Source of the DNA: Paulinella micropora | Taxonomy: Eukaryota > Cercozoa > Imbricatea > Euglyphida | Assembly: GCA_009731375.1 (NCBI GenBank) | Contig: BJOX01000135.1 | Coordinates: 840,340 to 904,339, forward strand | Length of the DNA: 64,000 nt | Reading direction: 5' to 3' | Shown here: positions 21,564-32,022 of the stretch, one piece after another | Numbering within the stretch: position 1 is the stretch's first letter | How the letters are laid out: every line of letters starts with the position of its first letter | Notes under the pieces: generated by a model | Told to the model about the DNA's origin: nothing | The model's input: the letters and a program-made list of their open reading frames with translations, nothing else | Databases searched by the model: none | Made by a program: the position numbers and the translations under genes

Positions 21564-22659
21564 AGATGGCGTTCCACCCGACGTCCTCAAGCTCCTACCA
21601 CAAGAAGCCAAGATGGCGTTAACAGCCTACTTCAGTCTCTGCTGGCGCGGCAGCAAGCTACCCACCGAATGGAAGCAAGGCCTGCTATGCCAAATTTGGA
21701 AAGGAACAGGAACGGGAGCAGACGTCACAGACTGGCGGGGCATCACGGTGCCCAACACCATCCTGAATCTTTACGAGAGACTTATTACCTACCGCGTCGA
21801 AACCTTCAAACTTCACACGGGATGCATTCGCAAGACCTCCAAGCCAAACACACCTACGGTGAGCGGTACAGACGAATGGAACTTGGTCCTGAGACTGATG
21901 CTCGCCGACTTACGAGCAGCCCCCCTACTCACTGGGAAGCCCAAGACCCTCATTTTCTTCACCACCGACATCCGTAAAGCCTTCGATAGAGCTGAACTCA
22001 CCTACATCTGTGAGGCATACTCTCACGTGGTGGCCACGGAGGGAGAATTCCCGGAAATGTTTGGGTATATTCGACATAGGTTCAAAGATTCCTTGCTCCG
22101 AATCAAATCGCAAGACGCCAACGGCATGTCAACTTTCCTCCCGGAGAACATCGACCGAACCCGAGGTATCGCTCAAGGTGGGTCACTCAGCCCGGGGACG
22201 TATGGAGTCCTAGATGAATACCTGACACGCATCTGCCCAGCCCAACAATTCCTCCCCGAAGGATACCGTTTCTATGATGGGGCTGGACGAGATAGGACAG
22301 TAAACAACTCGGTTTACCCCCTACGCATCCCCCTCACTGCAGATCATACATTTGCGGACGATAACTGGGCAGCAATCGGAGGCGACGGCCTCCCCGAGAA
22401 CTACCTAACCGAGGCGCAGAATGGGTTCACCCTCCTTTGGAACCAACTAAGGGCAGGACGACAGATTTGTGCTGCCAACAAATGCACAGTCATATGCCTA
22501 GTGGGCCAACCGGAGGGAGGAGTCAAAGCGGTCCCCATCGCCATTCGCACCCCAGGACAGAATTCCATCACAATCAGGAACCGGTCCGCCACTGAAGTCT
22601 TTCAGGAACACGGATGGGACCAACGACGCACAGATCCAACGAGACTACGCACTTGCTAA
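21541..22659 (+). CDS. Reverse transcriptase of the retrotransposon
   Basis: It carries LINE-type RT motifs in order: SPGEDGVPPDVLKLLP (region 0/1), PTEWKQGLLCQIWKGTG with WRGITVPNTILNLYERL (1-2), IFFTTDIRKAFDRA (motif A Asp), TRGIAQGGSLSPGTYGVLD (motif B) and HTFADDNWAAIGG (motif C, FADD). The first part is read from 21,541 in frame with the ATG at 21,613. The catalytic residues are intact. After 22,659 the protein continues in another frame. It would copy element RNA at a nicked target. Confidence 0.9.
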   Translation, partial: KKRPSPGEDGVPPDVLKLLPQEAKMALTAYFSLCWRGSKLPTEWKQGLLCQIWKGTGTGADVTDWRGITVPNTILNLYERLITYRVETFKLHTGCIRKTSKPNTPTVSGTDEWNLVLRLMLADLRAAPLLTGKPKTLIFFTTDIRKAFDRAELTYICEAYSHVVATEGEFPEMFGYIRHRFKDSLLRIKSQDANGMSTFLPENIDRTRGIAQGGSLSPGTYGVLDEYLTRICPAQQFLPEGYRFYDGAGRDRTVNNSVYPLRIPLTADHTFADDNWAAIGGDGLPENYLTEAQNGFTLLWNQLRAGRQICAANKCTVICLVGQPEGGVKAVPIAIRTPGQNSITIRNRSATEVFQEHGWDQRRTDPTRLRTC

Positions 22660-24043
22660 ATTTGTATCTACCACACGAATGATCCACAGACTAGACGTCT
22701 CGCCGGCGCGACAGCGCATTGCCCTAAACAACCTTCTCCCGAGCCTTATGGACTTCTCCTTCGGGTGGACCACATGGGATCCAGAAACCCTGCATGATTT
22801 AGACGTGGCTCTCCGCGACCGTTTCCGGGATCTACTAAAAATTTCCCAACAGGAAATCCCAAATGCTGTATTGTATGGACCCACGGGGTTATGCGGTGGA
22901 ATGGGCCTACAGCCATACGTCTCCCGTTATTACCTCCGCACCTTCACTGTCTTCATCAAATGCCTCCTCTCCACTGACCAATACGTCCAATATGCAATGG
23001 AATCACACTTCCGGCTTGCATGGGACACACACTTCCCAGGAGACGACATCATATGCCCCTAAAGACTTCCTCTCCCCAAACGACGCCCCACGCTCAGTCA
23101 GCATAAGCGCAGAACGTTCCGTGCGCGTCCCCCCCCCCCCCCCCCCCCCCCCNNNNNNNNNNACTACACTCCGTCATGCACGGAGTAATTTATTCCACCA
23201 GCTGTATCATCAGAGAATTTTGGCCGAGATACCACGTTTCTACAAGACACGGACCGCCGAAGGACAACCTTCCCACACCAGATGACATCTCCCCCGTATG
23301 CCCTAAACTTCCAGAGCCACCGGATCAACCATTCATGGGGTGGCAAGGGCCCTTGACCTTATTAAGGAAGACCGACGCGACGGCCTCATGGTCCTCCCCT
23401 GGATCCGAGCATGTCGAGCACTAGGAGTAGGTGTAAGCCTTCGCATCCCGTCAGGCCACATCGGAGACTCCTCCTGGCCAGAAGGCCGACTCACAAGATC
23501 AGAAGCGGAGGCAAAAATGGCAGGATGCCCCAACGACGCAGATATACAGCCCTCCTTCACGGATGGAATCCCCTTGAACTCCCGGTCGTCCTGTCAGTCA
23601 CGAACCTCCTCATCAAGAAGACAGTGGCGCCAGACACGGTCGACAACGCCATAAAGACGATAAAGGCCAACCTGGCGTCATACAACGTCTGGAAACTTCG
23701 ACAGCGGGTATCGGAGAACGCGTATAAGACGACCGTTGCCCCCAGGTTTGGTCTCACCTGGGGCATACGATCAGAGATCCGAGAGCATTTCCAAGCGATG
23801 ATGAATGAGTTCCTTCAACCTCGAAGCGGCTACTCCGCCAGAGACGCTGCTATCATCCTTAAATGCCAACTGGAGGCGTGGAATACCCCCGCTAGACTGA
23901 GCGTTACAATTACCAAAGGGTCCACTTCACCCAAGTGCTCATATGGATGCGGAGTGACCGGCGATATCAGTCATTACCTTCTCTCCAAATCGGATCGCCA
24001 CCCACAGGCACTAAAGGCGCTAGTTGACGTCAGACATTCGTGA
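22660..24043 (+). pseudogene. RT thumb, linker and zinc knuckle, frame-shifted
   Basis: Frames at 22,679-23,062 (LDVSPARQRIALNNLLPS, thumb-like helices), across a poly-C/10-N gap (23,153-23,162), then 23,340-23,654 and 23,411-24,043. The last ends with CSYGCGVTGDISHYLLSKSD, the place and pattern of the CCHC knuckle that precedes the endonuclease in RLE-type LINEs. Here the last Cys reads as Ser. The frame changes mean this copy cannot make one polypeptide. Confidence 0.55.
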
Positions 24044-24707
24044 TGCAGACGATGGATTCGCCGGTGCATAGAAAGAGATCTTCTCATCGACGACACGGAA
24101 GGAGACAATAAGCTAACTATCATCGGTGAAGAGGAAGCCTTACCAAGTCCACTAGCTAATGACCTGAAGGACGACGGGACAGGTATAGGCCCACTCGACG
24201 ACGACAGCCAAAGACTCCCGAGAGATCCCTCTACACCGATCCATCCGGCAGCCCAGATCATGGCTGACCTAGCAGGGTCCGAGATTCCATACAAGATTGA
24301 CCTCCTAGCAGCACGAGACTACAAGACACCACATGTCTACCTACTGGACTGCACGTTCCGCAGGGACGAATGGTTGGTCAGAGAAGACGATAACTACCTT
24401 ACTGGTGTTATCGACGGGAAAGAAAGAAAAGAGACTCTGGGACCACAATGGACTACGAGTTAAACCTCCATACATTCCCAAGGACCCCAATTCCGACAGA
24501 GGCGAGGACCCACCGGTTACGTGGCCCTCCATCCCGTGGAAAGCTACCCGGGCGTGGGGATATAACCCAAGAGCCATCTATGACCAAAGATATGAACAAC
24601 TGCAAGACTCGATCCACCATCAACGGTTGAGAGGACGCAACATGTCCTCAAACATCATTGTGATAACATTGGGATCAAATGGCTATATCAGAGACCTCAT
24701 ACAATGA
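24044..24707 (+). pseudogene. Probable restriction-like endonuclease C-terminus of the retrotransposon
   Basis: From 24,260 the frame reads GSEIPYKIDLLAARDYKT and PHVYLLDCTFRRDEWL, in the spacing of the (P)D..D catalytic core of R2-type endonucleases: DLL for the first acidic site and LLD for the second. A Lys/Glu-rich tail (DGKERKETLGPQW) follows. A shift at about 24,450 continues as KDPNSDRGEDPPVTWPSIPW to the stop at 24,707. The assignment rests on position after RT plus knuckle and on these residues; a fold comparison would be decisive. Confidence 0.5.
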
Positions 24708-25896
24708 ACTCCGCTTTGTCCTGCCGAAAGCTGTAGTTCTCGCCATATTCCGCGGGATGACCAAGATCTGCCATGACACAATCCTCCAAGCTTGGAAATT
24801 CATCCACAGTGCGGACGCCACGAGATAAGGTGTGACAAGACTTATCAAGATCGACCTCACAGAGTTTATGATAGGACTTAGCCAAGCACGCCAACCAAGT
24901 CTGGGCAAGGAACGCCGCACTCCTAACGGTCTTGTGGGGGGTCGGGTCGGCCAAGTCAAGGACAAGGGAGACCCTCTGGTCGAGACTTCCAGCCTAGTGA
25001 GTCTTCCGACCCCCGTGACCGGCATCTCAGCCTGAGGATTCTTCCCCTGTCTGATGTTCTTCACCCAGGGCTCGACACTCTCTACCAGGGACATTGCCTC
25101 GTGCCAAGTTTGCACGAACACTTCCTTTTATAGTTTCCCCTTTCCCCCCTGACTCGACCCCTGTGTCCTCCTTTGATTCATTAAACATAACGCCCAGCTG
25201 ACGAAGCTAGCGGTGCCCCAAGCTCCCCACACTACTCTCCATCTCTTCCCCGACCTCGAGAGCAAGGCACTCGACGCTCGTGCTAGATTTGAATTCTCTC
25301 CCTGTCGTCAAAGTCATTTCTCTCTCTTCAATTTTTTCAAACTCGATACATCTCCACTTGCAGGAATCAGGCCTATCCCTCTCTCTTTCACGCCGCGCCA
25401 CCAGCCCAGTGCTCTACTTGTATCTAACGGCTCCCCCCTCCGTTTCGGCGCACAGTATTAAGTCCGGATTTTTCCGGCTCCTAGCCCCTCTTCAGCACCC
25501 AGTACCGATGCCGGACCCTCCGGATGCCCAACCCCTTTCAGTATACGACGATACCTCTACTCATTACATCTCCCTCCAGGTGCAAGAGCTATGCAGTTCA
25601 AGAAAAGGTGCAGGGGATGGACAACCAGGAATTCGCAAATGAGTCCAGAAATGGTTCTCCCTGATGGTTCCATGTTTCTACAATTCTGAGTCTCGTGCGT
25701 GTGTGTGGAGATATGTGGACCAGTTTACGACGAAGCTCATCATGGAATGACCCAGCCCACGATGGGACCCGACGAAGGCTTACGACCAGGCGATTGTCCG
25801 CGGGACCAGGGACGACCCTTCCCGGTGTTAGATCATTATATAGTTCCGTTTTTCTCTTTCGTATATCCCACCATCTACCCTCCCTTTCCCTCCCTC
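24708..25896. other. Probable 3' untranslated region of the retrotransposon
   Basis: 1.2 kb of GC-rich sequence without a convincing gene. Short frames on both strands overlap and none has a domain. It ends in the pyrimidine-rich CTCCCTTTCCCTCCCTCAT, where the inverted repeat of the next transposon starts. Confidence 0.5.
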
Positions 25897-26536
25897 ATAT
25901 AACATAGAAGATGTTCAAACGGACTAGTCCCTTTTGCCCATTTTGCCCATGAAATATACTAGGCAAATAGTCGGCGAATATTGGCTGTTTTTTTGAATGT
26001 ATATTGATTGTAGATGATAAATGAACATTACTTATTAATTTTAAATTGATTTGGACCTATTTTCAAGTCAGTAAAGAGGTCTGAGAAGCAAATACTTAGG
26101 CAAAACTGAGGCAAATTATTTTGCCTGTTTTTGCCAAGTTATTTGCCGATTTCCACATCTGTTTCCCTCTGGTTTTCATTAAATATTAATCAAAATAATT
26201 TAATTCAACAATATATTCATTTTAGTTGATGTTCCTTTGCATAGTACACATGAATACCTTAGCAAGAGGTACCACCTACATATTAATAAGTGCTTCAAAA
26301 TTTTTTTCTAAGTCAATATGAAATACATACGCACACAAGCGAATACTACGCAAAGCAGTGTAAAACCGTTTGAGCTATTCGTGTAGAAGCGAATTATAAT
26401 ACTTTTTTGAATTAGTATTGATTATCTGCTTAGTATGTATAACAAATACATCGTTGGATTTTGCATACATACCTTTAAAAAATTTGCCCAAGTCCCCGAC
26501 CTAATTTTTTATAGGGAAGCTAATTCGGCGTGAATT
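25897..26536 (+). repeat. Left inverted terminal repeat
   Basis: Matches the reverse complement of 35,660-36,297 with scattered substitutions and small indels. Recognisable blocks include GGACTAGTCCC, GAGGTCTGAGAAGCAAAT, GAAAACCAGAGGGAAACAG and GGGAAGCTAATTCGGCGTG. AT-rich, no open frame. Confidence 0.9.
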
Positions 26537-26809
26537 CATGTGTGATTATTAAGCAAGATCTTGCAAGAGCTGAATGTATCAAATATTTCAATTTATTGTA
26601 CATTACCACTGCTGACTTTGATTTTTCACTCCCCCGCCCCCCCTCTCCCCCCGTAAGGGAATAAAAAATCCGCCTAAGTAAAATTATACAAATTGTGGTG
26701 CAGCTGACTATTCAATGATAAAAACCGTTAAAATCAAATGCTTAGTGAAACATGTTTCTCATCAGTTGAGACCTAGCAAACCTCTGTTGCTGGTCGAACA
26801 TTTGCTGCT
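26537..26809. other. AT-rich spacer inside the transposon
   Basis: No gene is seen between the left inverted repeat and the coiled-coil gene; it contains a C-rich run CTCCCCCGCCCCCCCTCTCC near 26,630. Confidence 0.7.
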
Positions 26810-28878
26810 CTACAAGGAGGTGATAGTTCCACGCTGAGCCATGCGGGAAGAAAATATCGATACTCGAGGTTCTTCGTTGAGAGTTGCGAGAGAGAGATCT
26901 CGCAAGACATTAGCAGCCACAGGCGCCCTGACTGCCTTCACTCGCGCTATTTCTTTCTTAAGCTCAAGTATTTCTGCGACTAACTGCTTCCTTTCCTCCT
27001 CGTTTTTCGCTTTCAGCTGCTTCTCTAGCTGATTGTTCAGTTCAAGCTGCTTGTTCAGTTCAAGCTGCTTGTTCAGTTCAAGCTGCTTGTTCAGTTCAAG
27101 CAGTTTGTTCTGTTCAAACAGTTTCAGTTTGCTCTGTTCAAGCTGGTTGTTCTGTCCAAGCTGATCCTTGTTTTCCTTGTTCAGAAGATTGGACTGGAGA
27201 AAAGAAGTGAGGAAACTCTCCATATCTGCCAGAGTCACGGGCTTTTCTTTTTCTTCTGTGCTCTCATCATCCTGATTCGGTGAGGGTGGCAAGACCTTGG
27301 ACTTTTTGGGCTTTTTGGTGCCCTTGGCTTTGCCTTGCTTTTGCCCGCTTTGGCAGTAGCCTCCTGATAAACACACGCAAGAGCCTCATATTCCTTCCTG
27401 AAGTATGAAAAAAAAGGAAAAAAACAAATGCTAGGAAGCAATAGGAGGCAAAATCTGAAAGCGTGACGTACCACTTCGGGAGGTTCGACTATTTCCGGCT
27501 CTGGCTTGGCTTGCGGCTCTGGCTTGGCTTTCTTTGAAGTGGCCCTTTTCGGTCGGCCATTTGGATGTTCCCCTCCCAGCTGGGGCTGCTGCTCCTTCCA
27601 AATAAAATCGTAAATGATCGGTAGCTCATTCAGGTCGCGAACGATGGGCTCAGTAGTGCCTTCCGGAGGCTCGGTGCTCATGAGGGCAAGGCCAGGTGCG
27701 ATTACCCTGTCCCACTCTTCATCGGACATATAACCCACCGCATCTGTTGCCAACGGATCAACAATGCCAAGGGTGGCGTTTTGGAACTGCCGAAAGACTT
27801 CCCCAGTTTCCTGATTCTGTACCCGCCGAGAAATCAAAAGCGTCTTCGTTAATTCTGATATATCGTTTTTTCCCTTATTGATAAATTGCATCGAAATCTT
27901 CACAGAAGGCCTGCAATGGCAAACAAAAAATGAGACAAGAATAAGCACAATGAGACTTAGTGCACAATACCAGCATAAAACGACTTCTTCGAATTCCCTA
28001 GTCATAATTAATTTCTTCTTCTTCTCCTTCTCTTGCTCTTCCTTGTCTTTCTGTGCTGCCTTTTGTGAAATGTCGTCCAACTTTCTTTGCTTCTCCTTCT
28101 CTTGCTCCTCTGTCAACTTTTGTCTCTCCAACTTTTTCTTCTTCTTCTTCTTGCTCTCTTTTGTGGCTGTCTCCTCTTCCTGCTCACCCTCGTTCTTATT
28201 CTTGCTTTCCTCTGCTGGTTGTTTCTTGTTTTGTTTTTTTTGGTTGGTTTGCTTATTTTTTTGGTTTGGTTTTTTTCCTGTGTCTTCCTCTCTCCTTCCT
28301 TTGCTGTCTTGCTCTCTTTTGTCGTCTCTTTGTTCTCTTCGTTCTGTTGCTTTTGTTTCTTGGGTTTGTGTCCTTTCTCTTTGCTCTCTTCTGTCGTCTC
28401 TTTGCTCTCTTCACCTGCCTTCTTTCTCTTCCTTCCACTTGCAGGCTGCTGCGCTTCTTGATCATATCTCTTCACTTCCTGCCTTGCTCTCGCCTTCCTC
28501 CCCCCTCCCTCCAGCCATGGCTTTGGTGCGAGTGGCCATTTTGTGGTTGTGTTATACCTAACTATCCATGCATGGTCTACGTGTTTCCATCCAGTGTCTG
28601 TTGGCCAGTTATAGAGCGGCTGGTTGGCAGCAGTATAGGAGGCCAAGTCCACTTTGCCAGAGAAGACGAAGTCCCCCTTGGGGTCGGTGACCGTGCCAAG
28701 CAATAGCAAGTTGTCGGTTGTGTCCACCTCCACAAAGACAGAGCTATCGACATGCTTTTTGTATCCCAGAATAGAAGCTACCTGAACAACAAAATAAGAC
28801 AAGCAAGAAATGAGAGAAAGGGCACTTGGACACACTATGGGCACTTGAACACAGTATGGGGCAACTTACTTTCGACAT
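26810..28878 (-). CDS. Charged coiled-coil protein, transposon cargo, unknown function
   Basis: The first exon is probably 28,870-28,878 (ATG TCG AAA before GTAAGTTGCC). It is followed by an exon from 28,781 (after TTGTTGTTCAG) with a globular part (TDPKGDFVFSGKVDLASY) and a long Lys/Glu/Gln-rich coil. A 60-nt intron (27,911-27,970) joins in phase to an exon 27,910-27,472 (RVQNQETGEVFRQFQ, IYDFIWKEQQPQLGG). The C-terminus is a Leu-zipper-like repeat of LELNKQLELNKQ. Two frame changes (near 28,130 and 27,330) cannot be explained by good splice sites. No enzyme motif is present. Confidence 0.5.
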
Positions 28879-29535
28879 ACTGTCTCGAGAGGCAGGTTGG
28901 TTGTGGCGACGCAAGAAAAGGTTGCAAACCACGGGGCATCCCGAGTTCAAAAAAAAGGATTTGCACGTCGTTGCGGCTGGAACAAAAAGCCAATTGCACC
29001 ATCAACCCCAGTGAAGTTTTTTGGGCGACGGTTGGGTTGCCGAACCTTTTCGTACCGCCTGTGGTTTCGACCAGTTGTGTGGGGAATGGTGCATTTTTCT
29101 GTATGTTGAGTTGCGTTGCTGGCTCCCCGTGGATTTTCTCGGGTTTTTCTTGTGCGAATATTACTGAAAACATGTGTTCATTACGTTCCCCCCTTTTTTT
29201 TTCGGACGAAATTGTGTCCTTGTATGTTATTCAGAAACCTGGTTGGCAAACCGACTTGCCAACCGTGTTTCAAGATGTGGCTTTTCTGTGGGAGTAGCTA
29301 CTGCGCCCAAGTAGCTTAGGTATGAATTCTGTATCACTTTTTGTACTTGTGTCCATGTGTGTTTTTGTTCATGTTGATTCTGTTGGGAAATCGTCATGAC
29401 AAGAACTAGCTTTGCAAAATCGATTTTGCCAACCCTTTTTCTTTGGCCGAACAAACCTTAGTTCGAAATGCAGTTCTTGGAAAGAATTTCTTTCCAATCG
29501 TGTTGCTGATTACCTCTCATGATCATGCTGTGCTT
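28879..29535. other. Spacer, no gene identified
   Basis: Short overlapping frames on both strands and T-rich stretches; nothing supports a gene. It separates the divergent coiled-coil gene and the exon at 29,536. Confidence 0.5.
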
Positions 29536-29598
29536 TGTTCAGCTACAATCTGACTCCCACTGTGATCGAGCACAAACAGCTCGGCAAAAAAAGGTCAA

Positions 29599-29633
<35 letters not shown>

Positions 29634-29890
29634 AAGGTGGCTGAGGCCAAGGGCTTCCACTTCCCCAACGCAGAGATGCGAGTGCCCATCACTCTGCTGG
29701 ATTGCCTGAGCAAAGGTAACAAGGGCGGGCCCAGCGTCTGGGTAGTGTGCGCACAGCGCGAGGGCGACGTGCTTATCGCTGCGCTGGGGCGGCCTGGGCT
29801 TTTCCGCTGTCCTCGTCGTCCAGGGCCTCTGCTACCGGGACCGCTGCCGCTTCTGCTATGTGCTGCCCCAGCCCAACAGTTCGGATGTGT
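29536..29890 (+). CDS. Partial gene: exons around a (TC)n intron
   Basis: After TTTGTTCAG (29,541) the frame reads YNLTPTVIEHKQLGKK. A (TC)n tract (29,600-29,632) may be a small intron ending in GGAAG. Then comes VAEAKGFHFPNAEMRVPITL and, after one frame change, RWGGLGFSAVLVVQGLCYRD before a stop at 29,888. The sequence is protein-like, but I do not recognise it. A further (TC)n and poly-C/10-N gap (29,959-29,968) follow. It could be a captured host gene fragment or an extra exon of a transposon gene. Confidence 0.4.
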
Positions 29891-29925
29891 AACATCTCTC
29901 TCTCTCTCTCTCTCTCTACATTCCT

Positions 29926-29956
<31 letters not shown>

Positions 29957-30108
29957 GGNNNNNNNNNNACACCTCAAATTTAGGCAGGTGCTCTTTTTTT
30001 TGGGCCGCCAAAGCGCAGCGAAACAACTGTTTGTTTTTTGTGAACGGCGCGTCGGCCTGATATATCTTGGTTGCTCGCGCGCGCCGGTCGTACCCCGGCC
30101 GTTAGGCA

Positions 30109-30163
30109 ACAAGCGTTACGACGAAAAGTCGTGCTCTGCTTTTTTTTTTGTCGTAACGCTTGT
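30109..30163. other. 14-bp perfect stem hairpin
   Basis: ACAAGCGTTACGAC (30,109-30,122) and GTCGTAACGCTTGT (30,150-30,163) pair completely around a 27-base loop containing a T10 run. It lies in the non-coding part between the cargo genes. Possible transcript 3' structure or protein-binding site; unknown. Confidence 0.7.
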
Positions 30164-30287
30164 AGCTCTGAATTATCTGCTGATAGCCAAGAAAAAAAAC
30201 GATTTTGACAGCGGAACTACCTAGGCTGCTGGCAGGACTGACATCCGCGCCCCCCCCCCCCCCCCCCCCCTCGCCCGNNNNNNNNNN

Positions 30288-31559
30288 ATCAGATGTACAT
30301 CCGGTCTTTTGGTCCGAAAGTCTTGTATCTCCTGTAGCGGGATATTCCCAAACCCAAGACGGAGCTTCCGCAGCGGCCGACATTGCCGCAAGCCCGCCAT
30401 GGTAGTGATGTTTTTGCACAGATAGATTTCGAGCTCTCGCAGAAAGCGGCAGTTCCGCAGTCCGGCTATACCGTGTAGGCCCGAGCATTTCTCGAGAGTT
30501 AATTTAGAGAGGACGGGGAAGGTGCTTAGGACACTGACGTCCGTGAACTGCGGGCACTCCACCAGGTGCAGTGTGCTCAGCTTGGGGCAGCCTGTCAGCG
30601 AGAGTAGGTCCTCGCTAGCAAGATTGCACTTCCACAGCTTCAGCTCGACTAATGCCGGAAACCTTAACAAATTTCTGAAGGACTCGCGGCTGCAGCCCGT
30701 GAGCGTAACCCTGAGTGTCTCGAGCGGGAGCGCGGACAGCACCCCGAGGTTCGTGCCCGTAATGCCCGTGCTGCAGTCTAGTAGGTCTAAATGTCGCAGT
30801 GTTTTTAGGGTTGCTACGAGCTCCAAGCCAGAATCTGGTAGATCCCAAATGCTCAGGCTCTCTAGGTGTTTGAGCGTGGCAGAAGCAGCGCGGGCTCCCT
30901 CTTCGGTAAGATAATGTCTTTTGCGCAGGTTCAGCTCCTGCAGTGGCAGGCCCCGGAGTCCCAGGCCAGTGATTCGCGGACATTCTTCCAAGTCTAACCG
31001 TCGTAGCTCTGTTAAGATTGACAGCGCCGAGCCCGTCAGGTTGACGCAGCTGGACAAAACCAGTCGTTGTAACCCTGTAAACCTCAGCAGTGCCACCCGC
31101 AGTTCGTCGTCAAAAATTGCACTGCTTTCTAGGCGCAGCACAGCAACCAAATGGGCGCTCGGCAGCTGCTGTAGACACGCGTTTATGTTGGCGTTCTTGA
31201 CCAGGTTCAAGCTGTGGATAACAGAGAACGCCCGCAAGATCTGTGGCCACGTGGGGCCAAAGACCGCGAACTCTTTCACCTCTACCTTGGTGACCAGCGG
31301 CACTAGTTGCTCTTGGCTGCGAGAGCTAAGCCAACAGAGGCTAAGACTCTGCAGCGGCTCCTTTGTCGCTTGGCAAACGGGGCCAAATACCGACAGTATT
31401 TGTCGGTGCGCGACCAGATCTGTTTTGAACTCGGGCTGCTGGAAGCCCGCCCAAAAATCAGCCGAGGTGACCACCGCCCAGAAATCTGTGCACACGAGTT
31501 GCCAAGCAGCGGCCTCGTGGGCACCCGCTAGGTCCAGGCCAAGCTGGACGCCAGTACCG
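30288..31559 (-). CDS. Leucine-rich repeat protein, partial 3' end
   Basis: The minus-strand frame from a likely acceptor (GGCTATTAG, 31,560) encodes about 424 residues. An N-terminal segment (TDFWAVVTSADFWAGFQQ) is followed by at least ten LRRs of the cysteine-containing/AMN1 type, for example LRRLDLEECPRITGLGL, LRHLDLLDCSTGITGT and LSTLHLVECPQFTDVSV. Such repeats form a curved binding surface, often in F-box adaptors; no F-box is visible. It runs into a 10-N gap at 30,278-30,287, so the C-terminus is missing. Its upstream exon would lie beyond a 46-nt intron, in or before the gap at 31,695. Confidence 0.7.
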
Positions 31560-31694
31560 CTAATAGCCAATACATGTAACCAATATAAGGTACAATTAAC
31601 TTTACCGGTTAAACGTGTTTTTTTTACAATGGAAAAGAGAGAAAAAGTAGTACTTAAAACAACAACAAAAAAAAGGCCAATCCGACCACAATCC

Positions 31695-31894
31695 NNNNNN
31701 NNNNNNNNNNNNNNNNNNNNNNNNNNNNNNNNNNNNNNNNNNNNNNNNNNNNNNNNNNNNNNNNNNNNNNNNNNNNNNNNNNNNNNNNNNNNNNNNNNNN
31801 NNNNNNNNNNNNNNNNNNNNNNNNNNNNNNNNNNNNNNNNNNNNNNNNNNNNNNNNNNNNNNNNNNNNNNNNNNNNNNNNNNNNNNNNNNNNNN

Positions 31895-31962
<68 letters not shown>

Positions 31963-32022
31963 GCATGGTCTCTCTCTCTCTCTCTGCATGGTGTTCACTT
32001 CTACTTGTGCTTATGCAGAATC
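31695..32022. other. 200-base gap and (CT)n tract before the transposase
   Basis: Unknown bases 31,695-31,894 are followed by (CT)n to 31,985 with two GCATGGT interruptions. Then a pyrimidine-rich stretch ends in TTATGCAG four bases before the ATG at 32,023. Confidence 0.8.

Larger units (their letters stand above)
14262..25896 (+). mobile_element. Decayed RLE-type non-LTR retrotransposon (LINE) with protease and RNase H domains
   Basis: Domains in order: Ser/Arg-rich N-terminus, USP-like cysteine protease, a long uncharacterised region, RNase H, reverse transcriptase, zinc knuckle, probable restriction-like endonuclease. No LTR is visible. Frames switch repeatedly and three N gaps interrupt, so this copy is a pseudogene or poorly sequenced. 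The coding strand is GC-rich compared with the flanks. The 3' end is probably displaced to about 36,575 by the nested 10.4-kb transposon at 25,897. RNase H upstream of RT and a USP-type protease are both unusual for LINEs. Confidence 0.8.

Noticed and set aside
30221-31966. Single 581-codon LRR ORF across two gaps
   Set aside because: The ends run through N and (CT)n; only 30,288-31,559 is supported.
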